Source: JALYNX01 sp963780755
GTDB lineage: Bacteria; Actinomycetota; Acidimicrobiia; Spongiisociales; ZC4RG35
Direction: 5' to 3'
NCBI GenBank assembly: GCA_963780755.1
Contig: CAWACX010000001.1
Span: forward strand, 310,001-374,000
Length of the DNA: 64,000 nt
Position 1 is the stretch's first letter, and each line of letters begins with the position of its first letter. The position numbers and the translations under genes are program-made. Below, one piece after another: positions 15,322 through 23,802 of this stretch. The notes under the pieces were generated by a model, which had not been told where the DNA came from, did no database searches, and worked only from the letters and a program-made list of their open reading frames with translations.

Positions 15322-17736
15322 ATGGCATACGACCACGTCCAGATCGAGGCCAAATGGCAGGAGCGGTGGGAGTCGGAGCGCGTCTTCTACACCACTGAGG
15401 ACCCGGAGCGTCCCAAGTTCTACAACCTGTGCATGTACCCCTACCCGTCGGGCGCACTGCACCAGGGCCACGTCCGCAATTACACGTTCGGTGACCTGCT
15501 GACGAGGTACAAGACGATGCGGGGCTTCAACGTGTTGTCTCCAATGGGGTGGGACAGCTTCGGGCTTCCCGCCGAGAACGCCGCCATCGACCTGGGAGCG
15601 CCGCCCAAGGCGAACACCGAGGCTCAGATCGCCACGATGACCCAGCAAATCAAGCAACTGGGGGCGATGTACGACTGGGACCGCGAGCTGGCCTCGCATC
15701 ACCCCGACTATTACCGCTGGGACCAATGGCTCTTCCTCCAGTTGTGGGACCGGGGCCTCGCCTACAAGAAGGAGGCTCCGGTCAATTGGTGCCCGAGAGA
15801 CCAAACCGTCCTCGCCAACGAGCAGGTGGTCGAGGGCGCCTGCGAGCGTTGCGGTGAGATCGTCGAGAAGCGGAACCTGGCCCAGTGGTACTTCCGGATC
15901 ACCGAGTATGCCGATCGGCTCCTCGCCGACCTCGAGGACCTCGATCAGTGGCCGGAACGGGTCCGGACCATGCAGAGGAACTGGATTGGCCGCTCCGAAG
16001 GTGCCCGGTTCACCATCGAGGTCGATGGCGGCGACCGGTCGTTTGAGGTGTTCACCACCCGTCCCGACACCATCTTCGGGATGACTTTCTGCGTGCTGGC
16101 CCCTGAGCACCCTCTCGTCGAGGATCTGATCGCTGGCGGTGCCGATGAGGAAGAGGCCAGGGACTACATCGCGAGGGCGAACCGAGCTTCAGAGATCGAA
16201 CGTATGGCGGAGGGGGGGAAGACCGGGGTGTTCTCTGGCGCCCATGCGGTCAACCCGGTCAACGGTCAGCGCGTTCCGATCTACATCGCCGACTACGTGC
16301 TCATGGGCTATGGGACGGGGGCCATCATGGCTGTCCCCGGCCAGGACCAGCGGGACTGGGACTTCGCGACCAGATACGGGCTCGACATCATCCGGACCGT
16401 CGAGCCACCCCCCGATTGGGACGGGGAGGCCTACGGCGGGGACGGGCCCACCATCAATTCAGGGTTCCTCGACGGCCTGGCCCAGGCCGAAGCCAAGGCC
16501 ACGATCATCGATTGGCTCGAAGACCGGGGAATCGGTGAAGGGACGGTCCAGTTCCGGCTTCGAGACTGGCTGATCTCGCGGCAGAGATATTGGGGCAGCC
16601 CGATTCCGATGATCGATTGCCCCGACTGCGGCTTGATCCCGGTGCCGGATGACGACCTTCCGGTGCTGCTTCCCGACATCGAGGACTATGCCCCCAAGGG
16701 CCAGTCGCCGCTGGCGGCCGTCGATGAATGGGTGAACACCACCTGTCCCTCATGCGGTGGCGGCGCCCGGCGGGAGACCGACACCATGGACACCTTCGTC
16801 GACTCGTCCTGGTACTTCTTCCGATTCACCGATCCCCGGAACCAGGAAGTTGCCTTTGAACCTTCCAATGCGGCCTATTGGATGGCGGTCGATCAGTACA
16901 TAGGCGGTGTCGAGCACGCCATCCTCCACCTTCTCTACGCCCGGTTCATAACCAAGGTCCTCAATGACATGGGGCTGAGCTCGGTCACCGAGCCATTCGA
17001 GCGGCTGTTCACGCAGGGAATGATCACGCTGGGTGGGTCCAAGATGTCGAAGTCGAAAGGCAACGTCGTCGACCCGCTCGATCTGTTCGCCTCTCACGGC
17101 GCGGATTCGCTGCGGCTGTATCACCTGTTCATGGGCCCGCCGACGGACGATGCCGCATGGGACACCAACGGGGTCGAGGGGACGTTCCGCTTCCTCGATC
17201 GCCTGTGGCGGGTGGTCACAGAGAGCCGGGACCTGGATGGCCCGCCCAACCCCGACCTTCTTGCCCAAGCGCACCGTGCCACGAAGAAGGTCACCGACGA
17301 CATCGAGCGGTTTGTGTTCAACACCGCCATCCCACCGCTGATGACCCTGACCAACAACCTGGTCGAGGCCACTCGCGACGGCGAGATCGATCAGGGGACA
17401 TTCGACGAGGTGTCGGAGCGGATCATCAAGCTCCTGGCACCGATGGCCCCCCACATCGCCCATGAGCTGTGGGAGCGGACCGGCCACGGAACGATGCTGG
17501 CCACCGAGACCTGGCCGACCTGGGACCCTGACCTGATCGTCGAGGACCGGGCGACGATGGTGGTCCAGGTGAACGGGAAGGTAAGGGACCGCGTCGAAGT
17601 GCCCAGCGACATAAGCCCCGAGGAGGCCGAGCAGATCGCCCGCGGGCTGGAAAAGGTGCAGACCTGGCTCGACGGTGGCTCGATTCAGAAGGTGATCACA
17701 AGACCGCCCAACCTGATCAACCTGGTGGTCGGATGA
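15322..17736 (+). CDS. leuS: Leucyl-tRNA synthetase
   Basis: An 804-residue class I synthetase. The HIGH-type motif is HQGH within YPYPSGALHQGHVRNY (~residues 36-51), and the KMSKS loop is GGSKMSKSKGN (~residue 571). The long insert after residue 200 (FEVFTTRPDTIFGMTFCVLA) is the CP1 editing domain. A zinc-type cluster CPDCGLIP and CPSCG is visible near residues 434 and 475. ATG 15322 fits the family N-terminus MAYDHVQIEAKWQERW; an upstream open frame to 15058 is antisense to the dehydrogenase gene and not used. The next gene overlaps by 4 nt. Confidence 0.97.
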   Translation: MAYDHVQIEAKWQERWESERVFYTTEDPERPKFYNLCMYPYPSGALHQGHVRNYTFGDLLTRYKTMRGFNVLSPMGWDSFGLPAENAAIDLGAPPKANTEAQIATMTQQIKQLGAMYDWDRELASHHPDYYRWDQWLFLQLWDRGLAYKKEAPVNWCPRDQTVLANEQVVEGACERCGEIVEKRNLAQWYFRITEYADRLLADLEDLDQWPERVRTMQRNWIGRSEGARFTIEVDGGDRSFEVFTTRPDTIFGMTFCVLAPEHPLVEDLIAGGADEEEARDYIARANRASEIERMAEGGKTGVFSGAHAVNPVNGQRVPIYIADYVLMGYGTGAIMAVPGQDQRDWDFATRYGLDIIRTVEPPPDWDGEAYGGDGPTINSGFLDGLAQAEAKATIIDWLEDRGIGEGTVQFRLRDWLISRQRYWGSPIPMIDCPDCGLIPVPDDDLPVLLPDIEDYAPKGQSPLAAVDEWVNTTCPSCGGGARRETDTMDTFVDSSWYFFRFTDPRNQEVAFEPSNAAYWMAVDQYIGGVEHAILHLLYARFITKVLNDMGLSSVTEPFERLFTQGMITLGGSKMSKSKGNVVDPLDLFASHGADSLRLYHLFMGPPTDDAAWDTNGVEGTFRFLDRLWRVVTESRDLDGPPNPDLLAQAHRATKKVTDDIERFVFNTAIPPLMTLTNNLVEATRDGEIDQGTFDEVSERIIKLLAPMAPHIAHELWERTGHGTMLATETWPTWDPDLIVEDRATMVVQVNGKVRDRVEVPSDISPEEAEQIARGLEKVQTWLDGGSIQKVITRPPNLINLVVG

Positions 17737-18134
17737 ACGCGGCCGAGGTCCTCGAGCGGTCCGGGCTCCAAGTAGCCGAGCTCCTGGAGGCGATCCGGCC
17801 GGTTCGACCCGAGTCGGTGACCGTGAAGACCGCGCCGGCAGCGATGAGGCGGGTCTGGGGAAAGGGGATCCAGGCGATGACATTGGGCTACAACGTGTTC
17901 GTCGACCCACGGGTCATCGCCGGACCGGCCCGGAAGTTCGGCCTGCTCATGGCACACGAGCTGGTGCACGTCCGCCAGTGGCGGGAACAGGGCCTCTTCG
18001 GGTTCGCCGGTAAGTACCTCGGCGGGTACCTCCACGGCCGTCGCAAGCGGCTCGGCCACCGTGGCGCCTATCTCCAGATCGAGCAGGAGTTGGAAGCCAG
18101 GGCAATCGCTTCCCGCGTGGCCGAACTCAGCTGA
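17733..18134 (+). CDS. Small zincin-like protein (HELVH)
   Basis: A 133-residue protein with LLMAHELVHVRQWREQGLFG at its centre, the H-E-x-x-H zinc-binding and catalytic pattern seen in DUF4157-like metallopeptidases, and a later acidic stretch (EQELEAR) that could supply a third ligand. No signal peptide. It starts within the last codons of leuS (ATGA overlap), so it is translationally coupled. Its last 8 nt overlap the end of the convergent ppk2 gene. Substrate unknown. Confidence 0.65.
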   Translation: MNAAEVLERSGLQVAELLEAIRPVRPESVTVKTAPAAMRRVWGKGIQAMTLGYNVFVDPRVIAGPARKFGLLMAHELVHVRQWREQGLFGFAGKYLGGYLHGRRKRLGHRGAYLQIEQELEARAIASRVAELS

Positions 18135-18939
18135 CCGTCAGCCCCTCCAGGCCGGGCTCCGGGTCAGGGAAGCGGGGATCCATTCGCTCCAGCGTCTGGA
18201 TGAGAATGCTCGCGACCACCAGGTTGCGGTACCACTTCCGGTCGGCCGGGACCACAAACCAGGGAGCGGCGTCGGTCGAGGTCCTTGCCATCGCCTCTGC
18301 ATAGGCCTCCTGGAACTGGTCCCACAGCTTGCGGTCCTCGAGGTCCTCCTTGTTGAACTTCCATCGCTTGTCGGGCTCGTCGAGCCTCGCTTGGAGCCGT
18401 TCGCGCTGCTCGTCGGCGGAGATGTGGAGGAACAACTTGACGATGGTGGTCCCCTCCTCGGTGAGCATGCGCTCGAAATCGTTGATCTGCTGGTAGCGGC
18501 GCTGCCATTGCACTTCGGGGACCAGGTCCCGGACCCTGACCACCAGCACGTCCTCGTAGTGGGAGCGGTTGAAGATGACGATGTGACCATTGCCCGGGAC
18601 GTGGGGGTGGATCCGCCACAGGTAGTCGTGGGCCAGCTCGGCCTCAGTTGGCCGGCCGAACGAGCGCACGGTCACGCCTTGGGGGTTCACGCCCTTGAAG
18701 ACGTTGCGGATGGTCCCGTCTTTGCCTCCGGTGTCCATCGCCTGAAGCACGACGAGCAGCTTTTGCCCGGATTCCGCCCAGAGTCGGACCTGTAGTTCGG
18801 CGAGACGGGTGTTGAGGCCCTTGAGCGCTTCCTCGCCCTCCTCCTTTCCGGCCTCGAAGCCCGCGCTGGAGCCCGGGTCGTGGGTGCGGAGATCGACCTC
18901 GGTGCCGGGAGGCACCCGAAAGCTTGAAGCGTCGAGCAT
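18127..18939 (-). CDS. ppk2: Polyphosphate kinase 2 family protein
   Basis: A 270-residue PPK2 protein with a P-loop kinase fold. Walker A is LQAMDTGGKDGT (~residue 66), followed by VNPQGVTVRSFGRPTEAELA and IVIFNRSHYEDVLVVRV (~118), then the lid region LTEEGTTIVKLFLHISADEQ with two arginines. The C-terminal WYRNLVVASILIQTLE is typical. The enzyme transfers phosphate between polyphosphate and nucleotides; whether it prefers NDP or NMP cannot be read safely. It has its own start and diverges from comEA. Confidence 0.92.
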   Translation of the reverse strand: MLDASSFRVPPGTEVDLRTHDPGSSAGFEAGKEEGEEALKGLNTRLAELQVRLWAESGQKLLVVLQAMDTGGKDGTIRNVFKGVNPQGVTVRSFGRPTEAELAHDYLWRIHPHVPGNGHIVIFNRSHYEDVLVVRVRDLVPEVQWQRRYQQINDFERMLTEEGTTIVKLFLHISADEQRERLQARLDEPDKRWKFNKEDLEDRKLWDQFQEAYAEAMARTSTDAAPWFVVPADRKWYRNLVVASILIQTLERMDPRFPDPEPGLEGLTVS

Positions 18940-19001
18940 TGGGGGTGCGACCTTAACGGGGGTCTTCCCCGGCCATCCGGCGACTGGTACTCAGTCGAGG
19001 G

Positions 19002-19559
19002 GTGGGGAGGCAAAGGGGATGGGGGATCGGGCTCTGCCTCGCTGCGGTGTTGTTGGGAGCCGGACTCGGTTCTCGTGACCGTGCTCCGGGGCCGGCGGTG
19101 ACCGCTCCGCAGGCATCGACCACTCCCGCCACTGACTCCAGGATCACGGTGCACGTCTCGGGATGGGTGGTCAACCCCGGGGTGGTCGTGGTCGAGGAAG
19201 GGGCGATCGTGGCCGACGCCATCGCCGCCGCGGGCGGGGCCCGGCCCGGGGCGGCCCTCGAGGCAATCAACCTCGCCGGGCCGGTTGCCGGTGGCGATCA
19301 GGTTCAGGTCCCGGGCCCCGGAGTCGAAGCGCCTTCCCCCGTCGGCGCCCAACAAGGCGCGCCGGGCCCGATCTCCCTGAACCGGGCCGACGCTACGGCC
19401 CTCCAGGAACTGCCTGGTGTTGGCCCGGTGCTCGCCGAGCGCATCATCGCCTTCCGCGAGTCCAACGGGCCGTTTGGCGAGGTTGAGGACCTGCTCGACG
19501 TGCCGGGCATAGGGGAGGCGAAGCTCGCAGCAATAAGGGACCTGGTGACCGTTCCGTGA
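19002..19559 (+). CDS. comEA: ComEA-like DNA-binding competence protein
   Basis: A 185-residue secreted or membrane-anchored protein. An N-terminal hydrophobic segment (WGIGLCLAAVLLGAGLG) is followed by a T/P-rich spacer. Residues ~48-100 are an SLBB-type domain (ITVHVSGWVVNPGVVVVEEG). Residues ~125-185 carry two helix-hairpin-helix motifs (SLNRADATALQELPGVGPVL, then LLDVPGIGEAKLAAI). ComEA receives DNA outside the membrane and passes it to ComEC. The comEC start overlaps its stop by 4 nt. Confidence 0.92.
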   Translation: MGRQRGWGIGLCLAAVLLGAGLGSRDRAPGPAVTAPQASTTPATDSRITVHVSGWVVNPGVVVVEEGAIVADAIAAAGGARPGAALEAINLAGPVAGGDQVQVPGPGVEAPSPVGAQQGAPGPISLNRADATALQELPGVGPVLAERIIAFRESNGPFGEVEDLLDVPGIGEAKLAAIRDLVTVP

Positions 19560-21529
19560 CCAGGGACCATCCGGCCCTCCCTCCACCCGTGTCGAGACCG
19601 TGGGTACTCGTCGCGGCTATCTGCTGGGCGGGTGCGGTCGCCGCGTCGGCGCTGTGGCTCGAGCCGAAGCTCCCACCTCTGCCGGCAGGGCCGATCGTCT
19701 TGACCGGGGTCATGTCAACCGATGTGCTTCCTGGCGAGTTCGGCCCGTGGGCCCTGGTCGAGACCGGATCGGGGCCGGTGCTCGTCGACCTGCCGCCGGG
19801 CACGTTTGCCACCCGTGGCCAGGTCGTGGCGTTGAGCGGCAGCACCTCCGGTGAGCCTGGGGTGGCCCGAGGCGACCCGCACCGGGGGACGGTGCGAGTG
19901 GAGGACTTCGAGGTCGTTTCGGAGCCGCGCTCTCCGTTGATCCAGGCAGGGAGTGCCATCCGGGACCGGGTCACCCGCGCCCTCGCCGATTCCGGGTCCT
20001 CCGGAGCGCTGCTCGCCGGGTTTCTGGTCGGTGACACCAGCGGCCTCGACGAAGTCGACGTCGAGGCCATGCGCCGCGCCGGCCTCTCGCACTTCACGGC
20101 GGTCAGCGGGTCGAACGTGGCCCTCTTCCTCGCCTTGCTCTTCGCGGCATCCGGTCCTCTGAGCTGGGGGCCGAAGAGGCGAGCGGTCCTCGGCCTCGTC
20201 GGATTGCCGATTTATGCCGCCGCGACCCGGTTCGAGCCCTCGGTGATGAGGGCCTCGGCCATGGCGGCCATCGTGCTCGGCGGCCGCATGTTCGGTCTGG
20301 TCCTCGAGGCTTGGCAACTCCTTGCCTCTGCCGTTGTCGGGATCCTCCTCCTCGACCCCCGGTTGGCCACCCACGTCGGGTTCCAACTCTCGGTGGCGGC
20401 GACCGCCGGGGTTCTCGTCGGCTCGCGCTGGCCCGTCGGGCCGGGCAAGGCCCGCAGGGCGTTGGCGATCACCATCGCAGCGCAGCTTGCGGTGGCGCCG
20501 CTTCTCATCGCTGCCTTCGGTGGCGTGCCGCTGCTGTCGGCACCGGTGAACCTGGTTGCGGCTCCGTTGGTGGCGTCGGCCACCGTGCTCGGGGCGGTGG
20601 GGGTCGCCGGGGCGACTCCGTTGCTCGCGATCGCCGTCCCGCTTGCCGGCATGGTTCTAGGCCTCGCTCGCGGCGTTGCCTCCTGGCCACAGGTTGGTTG
20701 GGAAGGAGTGGCCCTGATCCTCGGCATCGGCATGGTGTACCACCTGTTCCGGCAGGCCCGGGGGCCGATCGCGGTCGGCGTGGCGGTGGGCGTGGTGGCG
20801 ATGGTGCTTGGTGCCGGGGCCAAGCCGCCTGATGCCGGGGTAGTGGCCCTCGATGTCGGCCAGGGCGATGCACTCCTGATATCGGGAGGGGACGGACGGT
20901 TTGCGCTCGTCGACGGTGGACCGGACCCGGTGGAGCTCATCGAGAGCCTGGCCACCTACCGGGTCCGTCGACTGGAGTTGGTCGTGCTCACCCATGCCCA
21001 CGCCGATCATGCGGCCGGACTCGCCGGTCTGGCCGGACGAATCCCCATCGATCTGGTCTGGGCAGATGTCGGAAGCCATGCGAACCCGGCTTCGACCGAG
21101 GTGCTCGACCAGCTCGGGGGCGTTGGAGCGGTCGTCCTCACTCCAGCAATCGGTGCTGAGTACACATTGGGTGAGCTGCGGCTGACCGTCCGCGGCCCGC
21201 TCCGGCGCTACGCCTCGCCGAACGACGAGTCGATCGTCCTCGAAGTCACCGGCCCGATGCGATCGATGCTCCTCACCGGAGACGTCGAGGCGATCGCCCA
21301 GGAAGATCTGGGGCGTATCGACGCCGATGTTCTCAAAGTCCCCCATCACGGCGCTGCGACCTCGAACAACGAGTGGCTCGCCGCTGTTGGCTCGGACCTC
21401 GCCGTCATCTCGGTGGGGGAGAACGACTTCGGTCATCCGGCTCCTGAGGTCATCTCGGCCCTCGAAGCGGCCGGCGCGGTTGTGGTCCGGACCGACCTCG
21501 AGGGCGATGTGATCGTCGACCTCGGATGA
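19556..21529 (+). CDS. comEC: ComEC/Rec2-type DNA uptake channel
   Basis: A 657-residue membrane protein. Two N-terminal hydrophobic segments flank an OB-like soluble domain (~residues 25-120), the central Competence domain (~145-400) has many membrane segments with HFTAVSGSNVALFLALLFAA, and the C-terminal ~240 residues form a metallo-beta-lactamase domain with DVGQGDALLI, LTHAHADHAAGLAG and KVPHHGAATSNNEWLAAV. The lactamase motif H-x-H-x-D-H is intact, so nuclease activity on the incoming strand is possible. With comEA it suggests natural transformation capacity, although type IV pilus genes are not in the window. Confidence 0.93.
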   Translation: MTRDHPALPPPVSRPWVLVAAICWAGAVAASALWLEPKLPPLPAGPIVLTGVMSTDVLPGEFGPWALVETGSGPVLVDLPPGTFATRGQVVALSGSTSGEPGVARGDPHRGTVRVEDFEVVSEPRSPLIQAGSAIRDRVTRALADSGSSGALLAGFLVGDTSGLDEVDVEAMRRAGLSHFTAVSGSNVALFLALLFAASGPLSWGPKRRAVLGLVGLPIYAAATRFEPSVMRASAMAAIVLGGRMFGLVLEAWQLLASAVVGILLLDPRLATHVGFQLSVAATAGVLVGSRWPVGPGKARRALAITIAAQLAVAPLLIAAFGGVPLLSAPVNLVAAPLVASATVLGAVGVAGATPLLAIAVPLAGMVLGLARGVASWPQVGWEGVALILGIGMVYHLFRQARGPIAVGVAVGVVAMVLGAGAKPPDAGVVALDVGQGDALLISGGDGRFALVDGGPDPVELIESLATYRVRRLELVVLTHAHADHAAGLAGLAGRIPIDLVWADVGSHANPASTEVLDQLGGVGAVVLTPAIGAEYTLGELRLTVRGPLRRYASPNDESIVLEVTGPMRSMLLTGDVEAIAQEDLGRIDADVLKVPHHGAATSNNEWLAAVGSDLAVISVGENDFGHPAPEVISALEAAGAVVVRTDLEGDVIVDLG

Positions 21530-21545
21530 TGCGAAACTTGGGGCG

Positions 21546-22358
21546 ATGGTCGACGGTCAGGTTCTGGAGTTGGGCACCGCCAGCCTCCACCTGGGGGGTG
21601 TGACCCACGTCATGGGCGTCCTCAACGTGTCTCCCGACTCGAAGAACACCCACACCGTTGCCGCGTCCGTCGACGAGGCGTTGCTGATGGCCGACCGATA
21701 CCGCACCTGGGGGTCAACTCTCATCGATGTCGGCGGCCAGTCTTCACATTTCGACAATCCCACCATTGAGGCAGTCGACGAGATCTCGAGGGTGGTCCCG
21801 GTGATCGAAGCCCTGTCCGGCGAGGGCCATCTGGTGGCAATCGACACCTGGAAGCCGGAGGTGGCTCAGGCCGCGATCGAGGCGGGCGCAGTAGTGGTGA
21901 ACGACACTGGAGGGCTCGCCGATCAGGAGATGAGGGCGGTGATCGCCGGCACCAACCTGGCCGCGGTCGCTGTTCACGTCGAAGGTGCCAACCCACACCA
22001 GGTCGATGAGATCGAGATCCTCTCTGATAAGGCTGAGCACATGGCGGCCCAATTCGCAGTGTTGCTCGCGGATCTCGCTGCCGGGGGGATCGACAACGTC
22101 ATCCTCGATCCCGGCATCGCCCTCAACTACCGCGGGGATTACGAGGCCTACACCAGAATGCAGCTCGAGGTCATCGCCGGCACGGAAGCGCTCCGTCGAC
22201 TGGGAAAGCCGGTGCTGGTCCCGATACCCAGAAAGCGCGACTTCCACAGGGTGGTGGCATACATGTCGCTGGCCCTGGAACATCAGGCAGACATCATCAG
22301 GGTGCACGACGTCGCCGTGGCCTGCGATCTGGCCCGGCTGTTCGGACGCCTTCCCTGA
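21546..22358 (+). CDS. Divergent dihydropteroate synthase-like protein
   Basis: A 270-residue TIM-barrel protein of the pterin-binding family. Recognisable blocks are VMGVLNVSPDS, LIDVGGQSSHFDN, VAIDTWKPEVAQAAIEAGA, VVNDTGG and IIRVHDVAVACDLARL. Two catalytic loops differ from true FolP: the S-F-S-D-G loop is KNTHTV, and E-S-T-R-P-G is QSSHFDN. The lysine of the late K-x-x-F-x-x-x block is represented by KRDFHRVVAY. I infer a FolP2-like paralogue that may not make folate. It sits between comEC and holA, 16 nt after comEC. Confidence 0.75.
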   Translation: MVDGQVLELGTASLHLGGVTHVMGVLNVSPDSKNTHTVAASVDEALLMADRYRTWGSTLIDVGGQSSHFDNPTIEAVDEISRVVPVIEALSGEGHLVAIDTWKPEVAQAAIEAGAVVVNDTGGLADQEMRAVIAGTNLAAVAVHVEGANPHQVDEIEILSDKAEHMAAQFAVLLADLAAGGIDNVILDPGIALNYRGDYEAYTRMQLEVIAGTEALRRLGKPVLVPIPRKRDFHRVVAYMSLALEHQADIIRVHDVAVACDLARLFGRLP

Positions 22359-22389
22359 ACGTGTCCCGGCCGATGACTACGGTCTGATC

Positions 22390-23373
22390 GTGGGCTTGCT
22401 CCTGATCACCGCTCCCTCCAATTCGGGACCGGGCGAGAGACAGCAGATGCTCACCGCCGCCACCGAGCATTTCGCCACCGAGGGAGTCGACAGGGCAGAT
22501 CTTGTCCGGGTCGATGTGCCAGGACGCGGTGCCGGCGAAGCGGGAGACGGCACCCTTCGCACGGAGATCGAGCCTCTGGTCCCCCTCCTCCAGTCCGGGT
22601 CTCTATTCGGGGCACGCCAGGGCCTCCAGATCGTCGACGCTCAGAACTTTCAGGTTGCCGAGGCGGAAGCCATCGCGGTCCTGCTCCGCGGCGCCGATCT
22701 CGAGGCGACGGAGGTGGTGGTGATGGTCACCGGGACCACCCCGAGGCCGATTGCCGCGGTGGCCAAGGAGATAGGGAAATCGGCATCGGTGTCCAAGATG
22801 TGGGAGCGGCAGGCGACTCAGTGGCTGGAGGCGGCACTACGGGCCAAGGGGCTCGAGGCCGATCGGGGAGCGCAAGAAGCCATGCTCCAAAGGTTCGGCA
22901 CCGACATCGCCGCCATGGAGCAGGCTCTGGAGCAACTCGAAGGGACTTCTTCCAAGCTGACCAAGCAGGTGATCCTCGATCGCTTCAAGAACCGACCCGA
23001 TGAGCCGACGTTCCACATCACCGACGCCATATCCAAGGGAGAGGTGGGCACCGCTCTGCGCCGGCTGTCCGACTTCCTGGTCCACGGCCACCCCTTGGTA
23101 TATCTGGCTGCGGTGGAATCCGACCTCAAGCGGCGGTCATTGGCTTCGGCGGCACCCGATGAGCAAACGTTTCGGCAATGGACAGGGGCGGGGTCGACCG
23201 ACCGGGGGGCGTCCCGAGCCTGGTCACAACGGGGCCGGGTCCGAGAGTCGTCCCTGCGCAAAGCACAGGAAGCATTGGTCCGGGCCGATCGGGTGATCAA
23301 GTCACAGCCGGAAGAGGTGCACCGGGTGACTTTGGAGCGACTGACAGTGGCTCTCTGCCGCTGGTACGGATAG
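22390..23373 (+). CDS. holA: DNA polymerase III delta subunit
   Basis: A 327-residue AAA+-like clamp-loader subunit. The N-terminus VGLLLITAPSNSGPGERQQM has the family's degenerate P-loop, the middle contains FGARQGLQIVDAQNFQVAEA, and the C-terminus has DAISKGEVGTALRRLSDFLV with a final R-x-T-V-A-L-C-R-W. GTG 22390 is chosen as it removes a long prefix antisense to the previous gene; the frame itself is open to 21985. It loads the beta clamp. It converges with rpsT, the arrangement seen in many bacteria. Confidence 0.82.
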   Translation: MGLLLITAPSNSGPGERQQMLTAATEHFATEGVDRADLVRVDVPGRGAGEAGDGTLRTEIEPLVPLLQSGSLFGARQGLQIVDAQNFQVAEAEAIAVLLRGADLEATEVVVMVTGTTPRPIAAVAKEIGKSASVSKMWERQATQWLEAALRAKGLEADRGAQEAMLQRFGTDIAAMEQALEQLEGTSSKLTKQVILDRFKNRPDEPTFHITDAISKGEVGTALRRLSDFLVHGHPLVYLAAVESDLKRRSLASAAPDEQTFRQWTGAGSTDRGASRAWSQRGRVRESSLRKAQEALVRADRVIKSQPEEVHRVTLERLTVALCRWYG

Positions 23374-23407
23374 TTGTTGTCCCCTGCGGAGCGGGAGGAC
23401 CGACCGT

Positions 23408-23422
23408 CCGACCGGAGGTCGG
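23408..23422. terminator. Short GC hairpin between holA and rpsT ends
   Basis: CCGACC (23408-23413) and GGTCGG (23417-23422) pair perfectly around GGA in the 59-nt gap between the convergent stops of holA and rpsT. No T run follows on either strand. A bidirectional, weak terminator is plausible from position alone. Confidence 0.35.
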
Positions 23423-23432
23423 GCGAGGGGGG

Positions 23433-23690
23433 CTAGCCCGAAGCTGAGACCTTCTTGGCCAGTCGTGACTTCTTGCGGGCGGCCGTCTTCTTGTGCATCG
23501 TGCCCTTGGAGACAGCGGTGTCGATCTTCTTCTGGGCCGAGCGGTAGAGCTCTTCGGTGGGCTCGCCGGCAGCGGCAGCCGCTTCCACCTTCTTGACGCC
23601 GGTCTTGAGGTCGCTGCTGATCGACTTGTTGCGCAGGCGTCTTCCCTCGTTCTGGCGGTTTCTCTTGATCTGCGACTTGATGTTGGCCAT
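23433..23690 (-). CDS. rpsT: 30S ribosomal protein S20
   Basis: An 85-residue, lysine/arginine-rich helical protein. MANIKSQIKRNRQNEGRRLR is the typical S20 start, with KTGVKKVEAAAAAGEPTEEL and SKGTMHKKTAARKKSRLAKK later. It binds 16S rRNA in the small subunit. ATG 23690 is chosen by family start; the open frame extends to 23810 but is not S20-like. Divergent from lepA, with overlapping promoter elements. Confidence 0.97.
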   Translation of the reverse strand: MANIKSQIKRNRQNEGRRLRNKSISSDLKTGVKKVEAAAAAGEPTEELYRSAQKKIDTAVSKGTMHKKTAARKKSRLAKKVSASG

Positions 23691-23753
23691 GTTGAAAGCT
23701 CGAATTTCCGTTCCTGGGAGGGGTCGTCCCGCGGATGGGGCGACGATTTGCGA

Positions 23754-23784
23754 AGGGTAGCAGTGCCCGTTTCGAAGGTACAAT
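23754..23784. promoter_or_regulatory. Overlapping divergent promoters for rpsT and lepA
   Basis: For rpsT (minus), TTGTAC (23783-23778), 18 nt, TACCCT (23759-23754). For lepA (plus), a near-consensus -10 TACAAT at 23779-23784 lies 18 nt before the GTG start. The lepA -10 and the rpsT -35 share the bases GTACAA, so polymerase could occupy only one at a time. No good lepA -35 is visible. Confidence 0.4.
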
Positions 23785-23802
23785 GCCGCCGTTCCACCAC
23801 CT

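Noticed and set aside
16750..17910. A 386-codon minus-strand frame
   Set aside because: Antisense to leuS and the zincin-like gene; no family features.
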